Shown: piece after piece, positions 9,470 to 21,339 of the stretch
Position numbering within the stretch: position 1 is the stretch's first letter
Layout of the letters: every line of letters starts with the position of its first letter
Source of the DNA: Prorocentrum cordatum
Taxonomy: Eukaryota; Sar; Dinophyceae; Prorocentrales; Prorocentraceae
Direction of reading: 5' to 3'
NCBI GenBank assembly: GCA_963575745.1
Contig: CAUYUJ010020709.1
Coordinates: forward strand, 71,001-135,000
DNA: 64,000 nt
The notes under the pieces: model-generated
Told to the model about the DNA's origin: nothing
Databases searched by the model: none
What the model saw: the letters and a program-made list of their open reading frames with translations, nothing else
Made by a program: the position numbers and the translations under genes

Positions 9470-11840
9470 ACTAGCTCTCCAGCGCCCCGGAATTACTCTT
9501 AAGCTTCCAGCAATAACTTGCTAAGGGAAGCTCTACGAGTTACTAGCTCCACCCCGCGCCGGAATTCCTCTAGCTCATCGCTGCCGAAGAGCTCTACGAG
9601 GTATCTTCCCTGGAGGGCTCGTGGGAGCTCCCCAGAAGCGCTTCTGAAGCGGTGCCAGGAACGCGTCCACGCGTGCCTGCACGCGTGCAGGGCTCGCGTG
9701 GGCGCGTGCTGGAAGCGCCCCCGAACCCGCTGCCGGCGCGGGCGATCTGCTGCGGGGATCGTGGCGCGGCGGGGATGGGCTGCTGGCGGGCACCACCACC
9801 GTCTGGCTTCTAAGCTAAAACCCTCTAGCTCTCCGAGAGCTCCCCGGGAATATTTCGTGGAGAGCTTGCCCCCCAGAAGCGCTTCTGAAGCGCTGCCAGG
9901 AACGCTTCCAGGCGTGCCTGCACGCGTGCAGGCTCGCGTGGACGCGTGCTGGAAGCGCCCCCGAACCCGCTCTTGGCCCAAGCGAACTGCTGCGGGGAAT
10001 CTGGACCGGCGGAGATGGGCTGCTGGCGGGCACCACCACCGTCCGGTTTCTATTCTAAAACCTCATTGCTCTCAGAGAGCTCTTCGGGAACTAGCTCCAC
10101 CCCGCGCCGGAATTCCTCTAGCTCGTCGATGCCGAGAAGCTCTACGGGGTATTATACTCTTTTGCTCCCAGCAACTAGCTCAGGGAAGCTCTACGAGTTA
10201 CTAGCTCTCCAGCGCGCCGGAATTACTCTTAAGCTTCAGCAGCTAGCTAAAGGAAGCTCTGCGAGTTACTAGCTCCACCCCGCGCCGGAATTCCTCTAGC
10301 TCATCGATAACGAAGAGCTCTACGAGGTAAGAGACCGTCGGGGTGGGGAAATCTTTCCTAGAAAACTCTGGGGAGATCCCCTGCAGCGCTTCCGAAGCGC
10401 TGCCAGGAACGCTTCCGCGCGTGCCTGCGCGCGTGCAGGCACACGTGGAACAGCGCTCCCGAACCAGCTGCCGGCTGGGGCGAGGCGCTGCGGCGGACGT
10501 GGACCGCCGTGGAGGAGCTCCTGGCGGGCACCACCACCGTCCGGCTTCTAATCTAAAATCCTGTAGCTCTCAGAGAGCTCTCCGGGAAAAACTCGGAGAG
10601 CAAGTAGAACTCACACTCAGAAGCTTTCCTGGCGAGCCCTCGGAAGCTCTCGTGAAGCGCTTCTGGAGCTCTGGGGGGTTCCCCTGCAGCGCTTCTGAAG
10701 CACTTCCAGGCACTCTTCCACGCGTGCCTGCTCGCGTGGAGGCACGCGTGGAAGCGTGCCGGAAGCGCTCCCGGACCCGTTGCGACCTCGGGCGAGGCGC
10801 TGCGGGGATCGTGGACCTGCGGAGATGGGCTGCTGGCGGGCGCCACCACGGTCCGGCTTCTAATCTAAAACCCTCTAGCTCTCAGAGAGCTCTCCGGGAA
10901 CTTTGTCCGCCTCGGCCGGGTCGGGCAACTAGCTCCACCCCGCGCCGGAATTCCTCGAGCTTATCGATGCCGAAGAGCGGAGACGGGAAATATTTTCTGG
11001 AGAGCTCTGGCGGGTCCCCTAAAGCGCTTCGAAAAGCGCTGCCAGGAACGCCTCCATGCGTGCCTGCACGCCTGCAGGCACGCTTGAAGTGCTTCGAAAG
11101 CGCTGCCAGGAACGCCCCCATGCGTGCCTGCACGCGTGCAGGCACGCGTGGAAGCGTGCCGGAAACGCTCCCGGACCCGCTGCGACCTCAAAGGAACTGC
11201 TGCGAGGATTCTGGACCGGCGAAGATGGGCTGCTGGCGGGCACCACCACCGACCGGCTTCTAATCTGAAGCCCTATAGCTCTCAGAGAGCTCTCAGGGAA
11301 AAACCCGGAAAGCGGAGAGACCCTCGGAGACGGGAAATCTTTCCTGGAGAGCTCTGCGGGGCCCCCCTGAAGCGCTCCGGAAGCGCTGCCAGGCACGCCT
11401 CCATGCGTGCCTGCACGCGTGGACGCGTGCCGGAAGTGCTCCCGGACCAGCTGCCGGCACGGGCGAGCCGCTGCGAGGATCGTGGACCGGCGGAGATGGG
11501 CTGCTGGCGGGCACCACCACCGTCCGGCTTCTATACTAAAGCCCTCTAGCTCTCAGAGAGCTCTCCGTAAAAAGATTTTCTGAGGATGCCCTCGGGAGCT
11601 CTCCTGAAGCTCTTCTAAAGCGCTGCCAGCGAGGCTTCCACGCGTGCCTGCGCGCGTGCGGGCACGCCTGGACGTGTGCCGGAAGCGCTCCTGGACGGGC
11701 TGCCGGGTCCGGCGAGTCGCTGCGGGGATCCTGGACCGGCGGAGGTAAGCGTGTCCCCGTCACCACCCACGCCCGGCTTCTTCTCTGAAGCCCTCAGCTC
11801 TCCAAGGAGCTATCCGGGAACATTGTCTCTTTTGGTCGGG
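9470..11840 (+). repeat. Array of PAL units (about nine copies) with S spacers
   Basis: Palindrome cores lie near 9660, 9905, 10412, 10717, 11047, 11115, 11397 and 11636; S units at 9540-9603, 10091-10152, 10268-10330 and 10926-10978. The cores here are more degenerate on the right (GTGGACGCG or GTGGGCGCG instead of GTGGAAGC). No coding content recognised. Confidence 0.8.
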
Positions 11841-12270
11841 TCGGCCAACTAGCTCCACCCCGCGCCGGAATTCCTCTAGCTCATCGATGCCGAAGAGCTC
11901 TACGAGGTACTAGCTCCACCCCGCGCCGGAATTCCTCTAGCTCATCGATGACGAAGAGCTTTTCGAGGTACTAGCTCCACCCCGCGCCGGAATTCCTCTA
12001 GCTCATCGATGCCGAAGAGCTCTACGAGGTATTACTCTTAATCTTCCAGCAACTAGCTAAGGGAAGCTCTACGAGTTAAATTGCCACATTGTCCGTTCTG
12101 CTCGGGTCGGCCAACTAGCTCCACCCCGCGCCGGAATCGACGACGAAGAGCTCTACTTCGAGGTACTAGCTTAGGGAAGCTCTACGAGTTAGTAGCTGCA
12201 GCCCACGCCGGAACTCCTCTAGCTCGTCGATGCCGAAGAGCTCAACGAGGTATGATTCTGAGAGAGCTCT
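11840..12270 (+). repeat. Tandem S-unit array
   Basis: Three nearly identical head-to-tail S units span 11846-12032 (period about 63-64 bp), followed by diverged copies to 12255. Each has CTAGCTCCACCCCGCGCCGG, AATTCCTCTAGCTCATCGAT and GAAGAGCTCTACGAGGTA. Confidence 0.85.
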
Positions 12271-15200
12271 ACGATGTACAGAGACACGCACGCGGCTCGG
12301 CGTGCGTGGAGACGTTGGGAATCTCGCGAGACGGAGCTCTGGAGCCGCTGGAAAGCTTCCCTACGTTGCTGTATGCTCTGGAAAAACATTCCTTCACAGC
12401 CCAGGGCTCCCCTGCAGCGCTTCTGAAGCGCTACCAGGAACGCTTCCACGCGTGCCTGCACGCGTGCAGGCTCGCGTGGACTTGTGCCCGAAGCGCTCCC
12501 GGACGGGCTGCGACCTCGGGCGAGGCGCTGGGGTGATCGTGGAGCGGTGGAGGTGGGCTGCTGGCAGGCACCACCACCGTCTGGCTTCTAATCTAAAGCC
12601 CTATAGCTCTCAGCAAACTTCCCGGGAATTTCGAAAACTACCTCCACCCTGACGTCGAATTCCTCCAACCGTCCGGCTTCTAATCTATTGGTAGCGTCTA
12701 AAACCCGGAGAGCGAACAGGCAACTCTGCAAAACTTTCGTGCCGAGCTCTGGGGAGCTCTCGCGGGGCGCTTCTCAAGAACTGCCAGGCGCGCTTCCACG
12801 CGTGCCTGCGCGCGTGCAGGCGCGCGTGGACGCGTGCCGGAAGCGCTCCCGGACGGGCTGCCGGGACAAACAAGCCCCTGAGGGGATTCTGGACCGGCGA
12901 AGATGGGCTGCTGGCGGGCACCACCACTGTCCGGCTTCTAATCTAAAACCCTATAGCTCGCAGAGAGCTCTCCGGGAATAACCCTTTAGCTTTCAGAGAG
13001 CTGTCCAAAACCCGGAGAGCACTTGGTAGCGTCCAATTGGTACCTTCCAAAAACCGGGTAGCAAAGAGGGTGCTCCCCTGAAGCGCTTCTGAAGCGCTGC
13101 CAGGCACGTCTCCACGTGCACGCGTGGACGCGTGCCCGAAGCGCTCCCGGACACGCTGCGAAATTTTACAATCCGCTGCGACGATTCAGGACCGGCGAAG
13201 ATGGGCTGCTGGCAGGCGACACCACCGTCCGGCTTCTAATCTAAAATCCTGTAGCTCTCAGAGAGCTCTCCGGGAATAGAGGCGACTCTGGAGAGCTTTC
13301 CTGGCGAGCTCTGGGAAGCTCTCCTGAAGCGCTTCTAAAGCGCTTCTAAAGCGCTGCCAGGCACGCTTCCGCGCGTGCCTGCACGCGTGCAGGCGCGCGT
13401 GCCATGGGGGGCTCTCCTGAAGCGCTTCTGAAGCGCTGCCAGGCAAGCTTCCACGCGTGCCTGCACGCGTGCAGGCACGCGTGGACGCGTGCCGGAAGCG
13501 CTCCCGGACCAGCTGCGACCCCGGGCGAGTCGCTGCGGGGAACGTGGAGCGCCGTGGAGGACCTGCTGGCAGGTACCACCACCGTCCGGCTTCTAATCCA
13601 AAACCGCATAGCTCTCAGAGAGCCCTCCGGGAAAAACCCGGAGAGCGAAGAGGCACTCACTCTGGAAATCGTTCCTAATGAGCTCCGGGGGGCTCTCCTG
13701 AAGCGCTTCTGAAGCGCTGCCCGCGACGCTTCCACGCGTGCCTGCACGCGTGCAGGCACGCGTGGGCGCGTGCTGGAAGCGCTCCCGGACACGCTGCGAA
13801 CTTTTACATCCCGCTGCGACGATTCTGGAGCGGCGAAGATGGGCTGCTGGCAGGCACCGCCACCGTCTGGCTTCAAATCTACAACCCTCTAGCTCCCAGA
13901 GAGCTCTCCGGGAACTGAAGCGCTGCCAGGCGCGCTTCCACGCGTGCCGGAAGCGCCCCCGGACCCGCTGCCGGGACCGGCGAGTTGCTGCGGGGATCGC
14001 GTAGCGGCGGAGGTGGGATGTCCTCCCCACCACCCACCTCCGGCTTCTTCTCTGAAGCCCTCAGCTCTCCAAGGAGCTATCCGGGAAAACCAGGAGAGCA
14101 AAGAGGCGACTCTGGAAAGCTTTCCTGACGAGCTCTGGGAAGCTTTCCTGAAGGACTTCTCAAGTGCTGCTGGAAGCGCCGCCGGACCCGCTGCCGGGAC
14201 AAACAAATCGCTGCGGGGGTTCTGGACCGGCGAAGATGGGCTGCTGGCAGGCGACACCACCGTCCGGCTTCTAATCTAAAGCCCTATAACTCTCAGAGAG
14301 CTCTTCGGGAAACTAGCTGCACCCCGCGCCGGAATTCCTCTAGCTCATCGATGCCGAAAAGGCTCTACGAGGTACTAGACAGCTTCCCTGGAGAGCTTTG
14401 GGGAGGTCCCCTGAAGCGTTTTTGAAGCGCTGCCAGGCACGCTTCCATGCGTGCCTGCACGCGTGCAGGCACGCGTGGACGCGTGGCGGAAGTGCTCCCG
14501 GACACGCTGCGACCCCACACAGGTTTCTGCGACGATTCAGGACCGCCGTGGAGTAGCTGCTGGCGCCACCACCGTCCGGATTCTAATTCCTCGTAGAGCT
14601 CTTCGGCATCGATGAGCTAGAGGAATTCCGGCGCGGGGTGCAGCTAGTTGGCCGACCCGGCCCGGGCGGACAATGTGGGAACTTTGGTCCGGTTGGGCGA
14701 ACATTGTGAGATATTTGAACATTCGTTTCGAGAGCTGGTTTTTTTCGCACCTGTAGTGGGTTATGCCGCGTCCGCCTGTGAAATTCTTAGGTCCGTAGCT
14801 GCAGTATTACTGTCAAAACACTTGGCGGAACCGGCTTTCGATGAAACAGAAAATGTTTTCGAGCTTTTCAGCTAACGCTTGATGAAGCTCCTTTGATGTG
14901 TTCCGATCAGCCCCGCGCGAGAAAAGAGCTCTACGAGGCTCCCGGCGGTGACCTGGTGGACGGTTTACCGCTGGCTCCCAGTCTAAGACCCTATAGCTCT
15001 CAGAGAGCTCTCTGGGAATTATCCGTCCGAACCGGGTCGACCAACTAGCTCCACCCTGCACCTGAATTCCTCTTAGCTCATTTCGCCGAAGAGCTTGCTC
15101 TACGAGGTACTAGACAGCTCCGGGGAGCTCTCCTGAAGCGCTTCTGAAGCGCTGCCAGGCACGCTTCCACGCGTGCCGGAAGCGCTCCCGGACACGCTGC

Positions 15201-15560
15201 GAACTCGCACAGGTTTCTGCGGGGCGGCGAAGATGGGCTGCTGGCAGGCACCACCACCGTCCGGCTTCTAATCTAAAACCTTATAGCTCCCAGAGAGCTC
15301 TCCAGGAAAAACCCGGAGAGCAAAGAGGCACTCACACCGGAAAGCTTTCCTGATGAAGCTGCTGGCGGGCACCACCACCGTCCGGCTTCAAATCGAAAGC
15401 CGTACAGCTCTCAGAGAGCTCTCCGGGAAAAACCCGGATAGCGCTGCCAGGCACGCGTCCACGCGTGTCTGCACGCGTGCAGGCACGCGTGCACGCGTGC
15501 CTGAAGCGCTCCCGGAATGACTCGTGGAGCTTCCCCAAGAGCGTTAGCGGCGAAGCTAGA
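12270..15560 (+). repeat. Array of PAL units (about twelve copies)
   Basis: Cores lie near 12443, 12792, 13107, 13366, 13450, 13732, 13937, 14442, 15162 and 15453. Several are shortened to ACGCGTGCCGGAAGCG, in which the central palindrome is lost. A reverse-oriented S/T block sits at 14595-14870 and an HP hairpin at 14942-14973. Opposite-facing blocks therefore occur within the array. Confidence 0.75.
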
Positions 15561-15631
15561 AGAATAATTCTGGCGCGCTGGGGGGCTAGTTGGCAAACAA
15601 AACTCTGCGGATATTTTGTCTTTTTCCCAAC

Positions 15632-16890
15632 CCTCCTTGGTTGGGTATTCGTTTTGAATAGAGCAGTGTGGTCGCGTCCCTTCTCCCGCCTCCCGCCTCT
15701 TCCTGTCTTGCCTGCGGGGGGCTGCGATCAGTGAAACTGTCGCCACTTTCGAAGCCTGCTGGGGGGCCCAGCACAGTGAGGGCCACGGGCGGACCCAAAT
15801 TAGACCTCGCCATCCCTGGGGGGCTGCGATCTGCGAAACTGTCGCCATTTTCGAGGCCTGCTGGGGGGCCCAGCACAGTGAGGGCCACGGGCGGACCCAA
15901 ATTAGACCTCGCCATCCCTGGGGGGCTGCGATCTGTGAAACTGTCGCCACTTTCGAGGCCTGCTGGGGGGCCCAGCACAGTGAGGGCCACGGGCGGACCC
16001 AAATTAGACCTCGCCATCCCTGGGGGGCTGCGATCTGCGAAACTGTCGCCATTTTCGAGGCCTGCTGGGGGGCCCAGCACAGTGAGGGCCACGGGCGGAT
16101 TCCAAATTAGACCTCGCCATCCCTGGGGGGCTGCGATCTGCGAAACTGTCGCCATTTTCGAGGCCTGCTGGGGGGCCCAGCACAGTGAGGGCCACGCGCG
16201 GATTCAAATTAGACCTCGCCATCCCTGGGGGGCTGCGATCTGCGAAACTGTCGCCACTTTCGAGGCCCCTGCTGGGGGGCCCAGCACAGTGAGGGCCACG
16301 CGCGGATTCAAATTAGACCTCGCCATCCCTGGGGGGCTGCGATCTGCGAAACTGTCGCCACTTTCGAGGCCTGCTGGGGGGCCCAGCACAGTGAGGGCCA
16401 CGCGCGGATTCAAATTAGACCTCGCCATCCCTGGGGGGCTGCGATCTGCGAAACTGTCGCCACTTTCGAGGCCTGCTGGGGGGCCCAGCACAGTGAGGGC
16501 CACGGGCGGATTCAAATTAGACCTCGCCATCCCTGGGGGGCTGCGATCTGTGAAACTGTCGCCATTTTCGAGGCCTGCTGGGGGGCCCAGCACAGTGAGG
16601 GCCACGCGCGGATTCAAATTAGACCTCGCCATCCCTGGGGGGCTGCGATCTGCGAAACTGTCGCCATTTTCGAGGCCTGCTGGGGGGCCCAGCACAGTGA
16701 GGGCCACGCGCGGATTCAAATTAGACCTCGCCATCCCTGGGGGGCTGCGATCTGCGAAACTGCCGCCATTTTCGAGGCCTGCTGGGGGGCCCAGCACAGT
16801 GAGGGCCACGGGCAGATTCAAATGAGACCTCGCCATCCCTGCGGGGCTGCGATCTGTGAACCTGTCGCCACTTTCGAGGCCTGCTGTGAT
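15632..16890 (+). repeat. Leader plus 102-bp tandem array (about 11.5 copies)
   Basis: A leader (CCCAACCCTCCTTGGTTGGG, TTTTGAATAGAGCAGTGTGG, CT-rich stretch) precedes units starting GCTGCGATCTG at 15721, 15823, 15925 and so on. Each unit contains GAAACTGTCGCCA, TTTCGAGGCCTGCTGGGG, GCCCAGCACAGTGAGGGCCA and TTAGACCTCGCCATCCCTGG. Because 102 is divisible by three, long frames stay open on both strands. A +1 change near 16097 and a +2 change near 16267 shift the frame without creating stops, so no frame is specially kept. Confidence 0.9.
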
Positions 16891-17430
16891 CCCCGTTTTC
16901 GAAGTGGCTAGGAGTGCTCAGGAATTGTAAATCATCAGCTTTATCAAGCCCTTTTCCTGTAGCCCGTGTCCTGCGAGTCTCCCGAATTCCGTCTGCAGAC
17001 ATATGTAACCCTCGCTCCGTCATCGCCCCCTTATAAAGTATCCTAAACTATTTGCGCCCCGCTTTTGCGCAGGGGTTGGGTACGTCGCCAGGGTAATTTT
17101 TCACCTGTTTAAATTTGATTTCTCGCAATTCAACAATTCGTTTGAGCTCTAATATTTTTTCCCGCCATACTCGATCTTATTCCCGCTCGCCATCTTAATC
17201 TCGGCTCGATCGGGTACATATTACTGCCAAAAAGCATTGGGGCGGGATCGGCTGTTTCGAGTCATCTTGACCGGTGCTGTCGGTTTTCTTAACTTAACTC
17301 GAGCTGTAGGATAGCTACAGAGCTGGTATGCACACCTAATCGATCCAGAATCATCAGGCGCGTTCGTCTCAAGCATCTAGAGCTCTGAAATCGGTCTGCT
17401 ACTCGAGCCAGATCCGCGAAACTATTTGTA
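16890..17430 (+). repeat. Linker with one subterminal segment and one ~177-bp unit
   Basis: 16890-17060 has no recognisable feature. From about 17110 the left-arm subterminal segment of the foldback element appears (CGCTCGCCATCTTAATCTCG, GCGGGATCGGCTGTTTCGAG). A single ~177-bp unit follows, with GTCGGTTTTCTTAACTTAAC and GAGCTCTGAAATCGGTCTGC. Confidence 0.7.
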
Positions 17431-17439
17431 CTTTACTAT

Positions 17440-18975
17440 TGTTCCCAACCCTCCTGCGTTGGGTACTCGTTTTGAATAGAGCACTGTGGTCTCCACCTTC
17501 CTCCTCCCGCCTCCCGCCCCCTCTCCTCCTCTCTTGCTTCCCTTCTCCTCCTCTCTTTGCTCGTCCTCTTCTCGCTTGCCTTTTACCTAGCTTGCCCCTC
17601 GCCATCCCTGGGGGGCGGCGATCTGCGAGACTGTCGTCACTTTCGAGGGCTGCTGGGGTGGCCAGCGGAGTGACGCCCCACGGGGACTCAGATTAGACCT
17701 CGCCATCCCTGGGGGGCTGCGATCTGTGAAACTGTTGCCACTTTCGAGGACTGCTGGGGTGGCCAGCGGAGTGACGCCCTACGGGGACTCAGATTAGACC
17801 TCGCCATCCCTGGGGGGCTGCGATCTGCGAAACTGTCGCCGCTTTCGAGGGCTGCTGGGGTGGCCAGCGGAGTGACGCCCTACGGGGACTCAGATTAGAC
17901 CTCGCCATCCCTGGGGGGCTGCGATCTGTGAAACTGTCGCCGCTTTCGAGGGCTGCTGGGGTGGCCAGCGGAGTGACGCCCTACGGGGACTCAGATTAGA
18001 CCTCGCCATCCCTGGGGGGCTGCGATCTGTGAAACTGTCGCCACTTTCGAAGGCTGCTGGGGTGGCCAGCGGAGTGACGCCCCACGGGGACTTAGATTAG
18101 ACCTCGCCATCTCTGGGGGGCTGCGATCTGCGAAACTGTCGCCACTTTCGAGGGCTGCTGGGGTGGCCAGCGGAGTGACGCCCTACGGGGATACAGATTA
18201 GACCTCGCCATCCCTGGGGGGCTGCGATCTGTGAAACTGTCGCCACTTTCGAGGCTGCTGGGGGGCCAGCGGAGTGACGCCTTAGACCTCGCCATCCCTG
18301 GGGGGCTGCGATCTGTGAAACTGTCGCCACTTTCGAGGCCTGCTGGGGGGCCCAGCGGAGTGACGCCCTACGGGGACTCAGATTAGACCTCGCCATCCCT
18401 GGGGGGCTGCGATCTGTGAAACTGTCGCCACTTTCGAGGGCTGCTGGGGGGCCCAGCGGAGTGACGCCCTACGGGGATTCAGATTAGACCTCGCCATCCC
18501 TGGGGGGCTGCGATCTGTGAAACTGTCGCCACTTTCGAGGGCTGCTGGGGGGCCCAGCGGAGTGACGCCCTACGGGGATTCAGATTAGACCTCGCCATCC
18601 CTGGGGGGCTGCGATCTGTGAAACTGTCGCCACTTTCGAGGGCTGCTGGGGGGCCCAGCGGAGTGACGCCCTACGGGGATTCAGATTAGACCTCGCCATC
18701 CCTGGGGGGCTGCGATCTGTGAAACTGTCGCCACTTTCGAAGGCTGCGTGGGGGGCCCAGCGGAGTGACGCCCTACGGGGATACAGATTAGACCTCGCCA
18801 TCCCTGGGGGGCTGCGATCTGTGAAACTGTCGCCACTTTCGAAGGCTGCTGGGGGGCCAGCGGAGTGACGTCCTACGGGGACTCAGATTAGACCTCGCCA
18901 GCGCTGGGGGGCTACGATCTGTGAAACTGTCGCCACTTTCGAGGGCTGCTGTGGGGCCCATGAAACTGTCGCCAC
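17440..18975 (+). repeat. Leader plus 101-bp tandem array (about 13 copies)
   Basis: The same leader as at 15632 (CCCAACCCTCCTGCGTTGGG, TTTTGAATAGAGCACTGTGG, CT-rich) precedes units with period 101 bp (GCTGCGATCTG at 17716, 17817, ...). They are homologous to the 102-bp units but carry CCAGCGGAGTGACGCCCTAC and GGGGACTCAGATTAGACC. A few shortened units occur near 18255 and 18870-18960. Confidence 0.9.
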
Positions 18976-19029
18976 TTTCGAGACCTGCTGCGGGGTCCAG
19001 CATAGTGACGTCCTACGCGGACGCAGATT

Positions 19030-20200
19030 GGACCCGTCATTCTACTTCGATTATCCCGCATCTGCGATCGACTGTATGTGTGCGAGGAACTAGACATGGA
19101 GTGGTCTGGCACTGACTGACGTCAAATCGTTGTGTGCCAGTGTCTCCTGGGGTGTTGCCTGATGTGGATGCAGCTCGTCGGCGCTGCGACTCGAGCTGGC
19201 GGTCGTCCTTCGGACCCGCAGAAACATCTGCTGAGCTCGATGAGCTAGGGGAACTACAGGAAAGAAGTGCAGGAAACGGAGGCCGGTCATGCACTCGCCG
19301 ATACCTCGTTGCTCTGTCATCGTCTTTGCTGTTGCATGATCCTTATCTGGCCTGCCGGCGCCGCGGCTCGAGCTGGCGGTCGCCCTTCGGGCCCGCGGGA
19401 ACATCTTCTGAGACAAGTGGACGCCGCCGCCTTACTTGCAGGCAGCGCATTGCATTCGCGGACAGCAGCATGGCAGACCGCAGTGAGATCCTCAGTCGCG
19501 TGGTGTTGCCAAGCCTGGTGGAGACGCGCGTGATCGACCTGAAGTCCCAATCGCGCGTGCACTGTACCTGCGTGGCGTTCAGGCACGCGCGTGATGCTGC
19601 TCGCTCCGCGTTCAACCAGTACGTCGCCAGTGCAACTTTGGACGATGGACAACCGATTGATGATACGCGACCCCGGCCTTGAGTTTCTTTCCCGCGGGCC
19701 GCCCGCAGACCTGGCGGCGCGCCTGCGAGCGTTCAGCTCCCGCGCTGAAATGTGCGGGAAGGAGGCGGAGAAGCTAGCGGGCGAGCTACGCCTCGCTCGT
19801 TCCTTGCACTCTAAACAAGTTTTATCATGTGGAACTCTGCGACGACATGGCGCAGGCAGCGCTGCGGGTTTAGCTCGCACTTGAAAAACGCGGCAGTCTT
19901 CTGTCTCCTCCCGCCACTTTCATCGTCGTCCTATTCCCCGCCTCACCTTCTCCATGCATGCTGCTGCTTCCGCGATGGCCTTTCGCCCCCCCCGCCCTCC
20001 ATTCCATCCCTCTCCTACCCCTCGTTCCCGTGCCCGTTCTTCTTCGATCCTGGGGCCTCAAGCCTCGTTCTTTCGATCGTCGTCCTGTGAATCGTGCAAC
20101 GCATGCGCATCCCATGTAGCTTGCACAGCAAATCGCCGCGTCTACACTGTCGTTGTTCCTGCTAATGTTGGCATACTCCTCTTGCCATTTGATGCACGTG
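19030..20200 (+). other. Low-copy segment with a direct repeat and weak coding candidates
   Basis: A ~56-bp direct repeat (CTCGAGCTGGCGGTCG, CCTTCGG.CCCGC.G.AACAT) occurs at about 19181-19237 and 19359-19415, 178 bp apart. A plus-strand frame from ATG 19471 reads MADRSEILSRVVLPSLVETR and onward to the stop near 19682, with a faint F-box-like look (LPSLV...RVHCTCVAFR). A second frame, about 19637-19884, reads DPGLEFLSRGPPADLAARLR. I do not recognise either family and neither is supported as a gene. The rest to 20200 is CT-rich with no feature. Confidence 0.3.
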
Positions 20201-21230
20201 GGTTGGGTACGTCGCAGGGTAATTGTTGGAGATGATGATGGTTTTCTTGACTTAGCTCGAGCTGCACATGAGCTACAGAACTCTTCGGCACAGCACTCAG
20301 GATAAAATCATCAATCGTGATAGTCTGAAGTATCTGGACGCCCGAACTCGGTCTGCTGTCAACGCTGGAGCCAAAACAGTATTCGTGCTCTGCTAATTTC
20401 TTGGAGATTGTGATGGTTTTCTTGACTTATTTCGAGCTGCAGATTAGCTACACAGCTGTTCGGCACAACAAACGGAATTACATCATCATGCGCGCTAGTT
20501 TAAAGTAGATAGACGCCTGAATTCGGTCTGCTATCAGCGCTGGGCTCAAACATTATTCGTACTCTGCTAATTGTTTGGAAATAGTGATGTTTTCTTGATT
20601 TAATTCGAGCTGCAGATGAGCTATAGAGCTGTTGGGCAGAGCAATTGGAAGGAAATCATCAAGCGCGCTACTGAAACTATCTAGATGAGCGCTGGGGTCT
20701 GCTATCAGCGCTGAGATCGAAACACTATTCGTACTCTGATTGTTCTGGAGACGGCGATGGTTTTCTTGACTGAATTCGAGGTGCAATGAGAAGCGGAGCT
20801 GTTCGGCACACCAATCTGAAGGAAATCATCAGGCGCGCTAGTCTTAAGTATCCAGACGCCTGAAGTCGGTCTGCGATCAGCGCTGGAGCCGAAAAGCTAT
20901 TCGTATTTTGCTAATCCTTCAGAGATGGTATTGGCTTTCCCGACTTAACTCGAGCTGCATGGTATTAGTTCCTTGACTTAACTCGAGCTGCGGATGCGCT
21001 ACAGAGCTGTTCGGCACCGAAATCGGAAGGACATACTCAGGCGCGCTAGTTTAGAGTATCTAGACGCCTGAACTCGGTCTGCTATCAGCGCTGGGGCCGA
21101 AAAACTATCCATACTCTGCTAACTCTTTCGGAGATGGTGATGGTTCTCTTTACGCTGTTCGGCGCAGCAATCGGAAGGAAATCAACAGGCGCGCTAGCTC
21201 AAAGTGTTCAGACGCCTCAACTGGGTCTCG
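20199..21230 (+). repeat. ~175-bp satellite array (about six units)
   Basis: GGAGAT.GTGATGGTTTTCTT starts near 20227, 20402, 20577, 20749, 20927 and 21127. Shared elements are CTTGACTTAACTCGAGCTGC, GAGCTACAGAGCTGTTCGGC, ATCAGGCGCGCTAGT, CGCCTGAACTCGGTCTGCTA and AAACTATTCGTACTCTGCTA. They align with the foldback ~177-bp units (GGTTTTCT..ACTTAACTCG, CAGAGCTG, TCGGTCTGCT), so this is a subfamily of the same satellite. Confidence 0.85.
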
Positions 21231-21339
21231 TATGTCTAGTATTTTTTCCAGATGCCTTTCCCTCACTCCTTCTTCTCCTCCACGTCCTTCTCCAGGAGAC
21301 CGCACCCTCGTGCGCGCAAGCGAGATTGCCGCGCCCGCA

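Larger units (their letters stand above)
6964..9539. mobile_element. Foldback-like element with ~1-kb inverted arms
   Basis: The left end (CTCGTAGAGCTTCCCTAAGC, CTGGAAGCTTAAGAGTAATTC) is the reverse complement of the right end (GAATTACTCTTAAGCTTCCAG, CTAAGGGAAGCTCTACGAG). Homology continues inward through the whole arms: left about 6964-7945, right about 8430-9539. The arms are mostly tandem ~177-bp units in opposite orientation, and the spacer holds HP hairpins and a T segment. Long inverted arms made of tandem repeats define Foldback-type elements. No transposase is visible and no target-site duplication is clear, so mobility is inferred from structure only. Confidence 0.65.

Noticed and set aside
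6964-9539. A transposase inside the foldback-like element
   Set aside because: No frame in the spacer or arms exceeds about 115 codons or shows a DDE or other recombinase motif.
16560-16760. GCCATTTTCGAGG in the 102-bp array as a spliced-leader match
   Set aside because: Only GCCATTTT is shared; the rest of the leader (CCGTA before, GGCTCAAG after) is missing.
15721-18975. CRISPR-like regular array
   Set aside because: Whole units are near-identical, with no unique spacers, and the host is eukaryotic. It is a tandem satellite.
20360-20372. GGAGCCAAAACAG as an antisense spliced leader
   Set aside because: Only the short GAGCCAAAA core matches. It is a variant of the satellite motif GGAGCCGAAAA.
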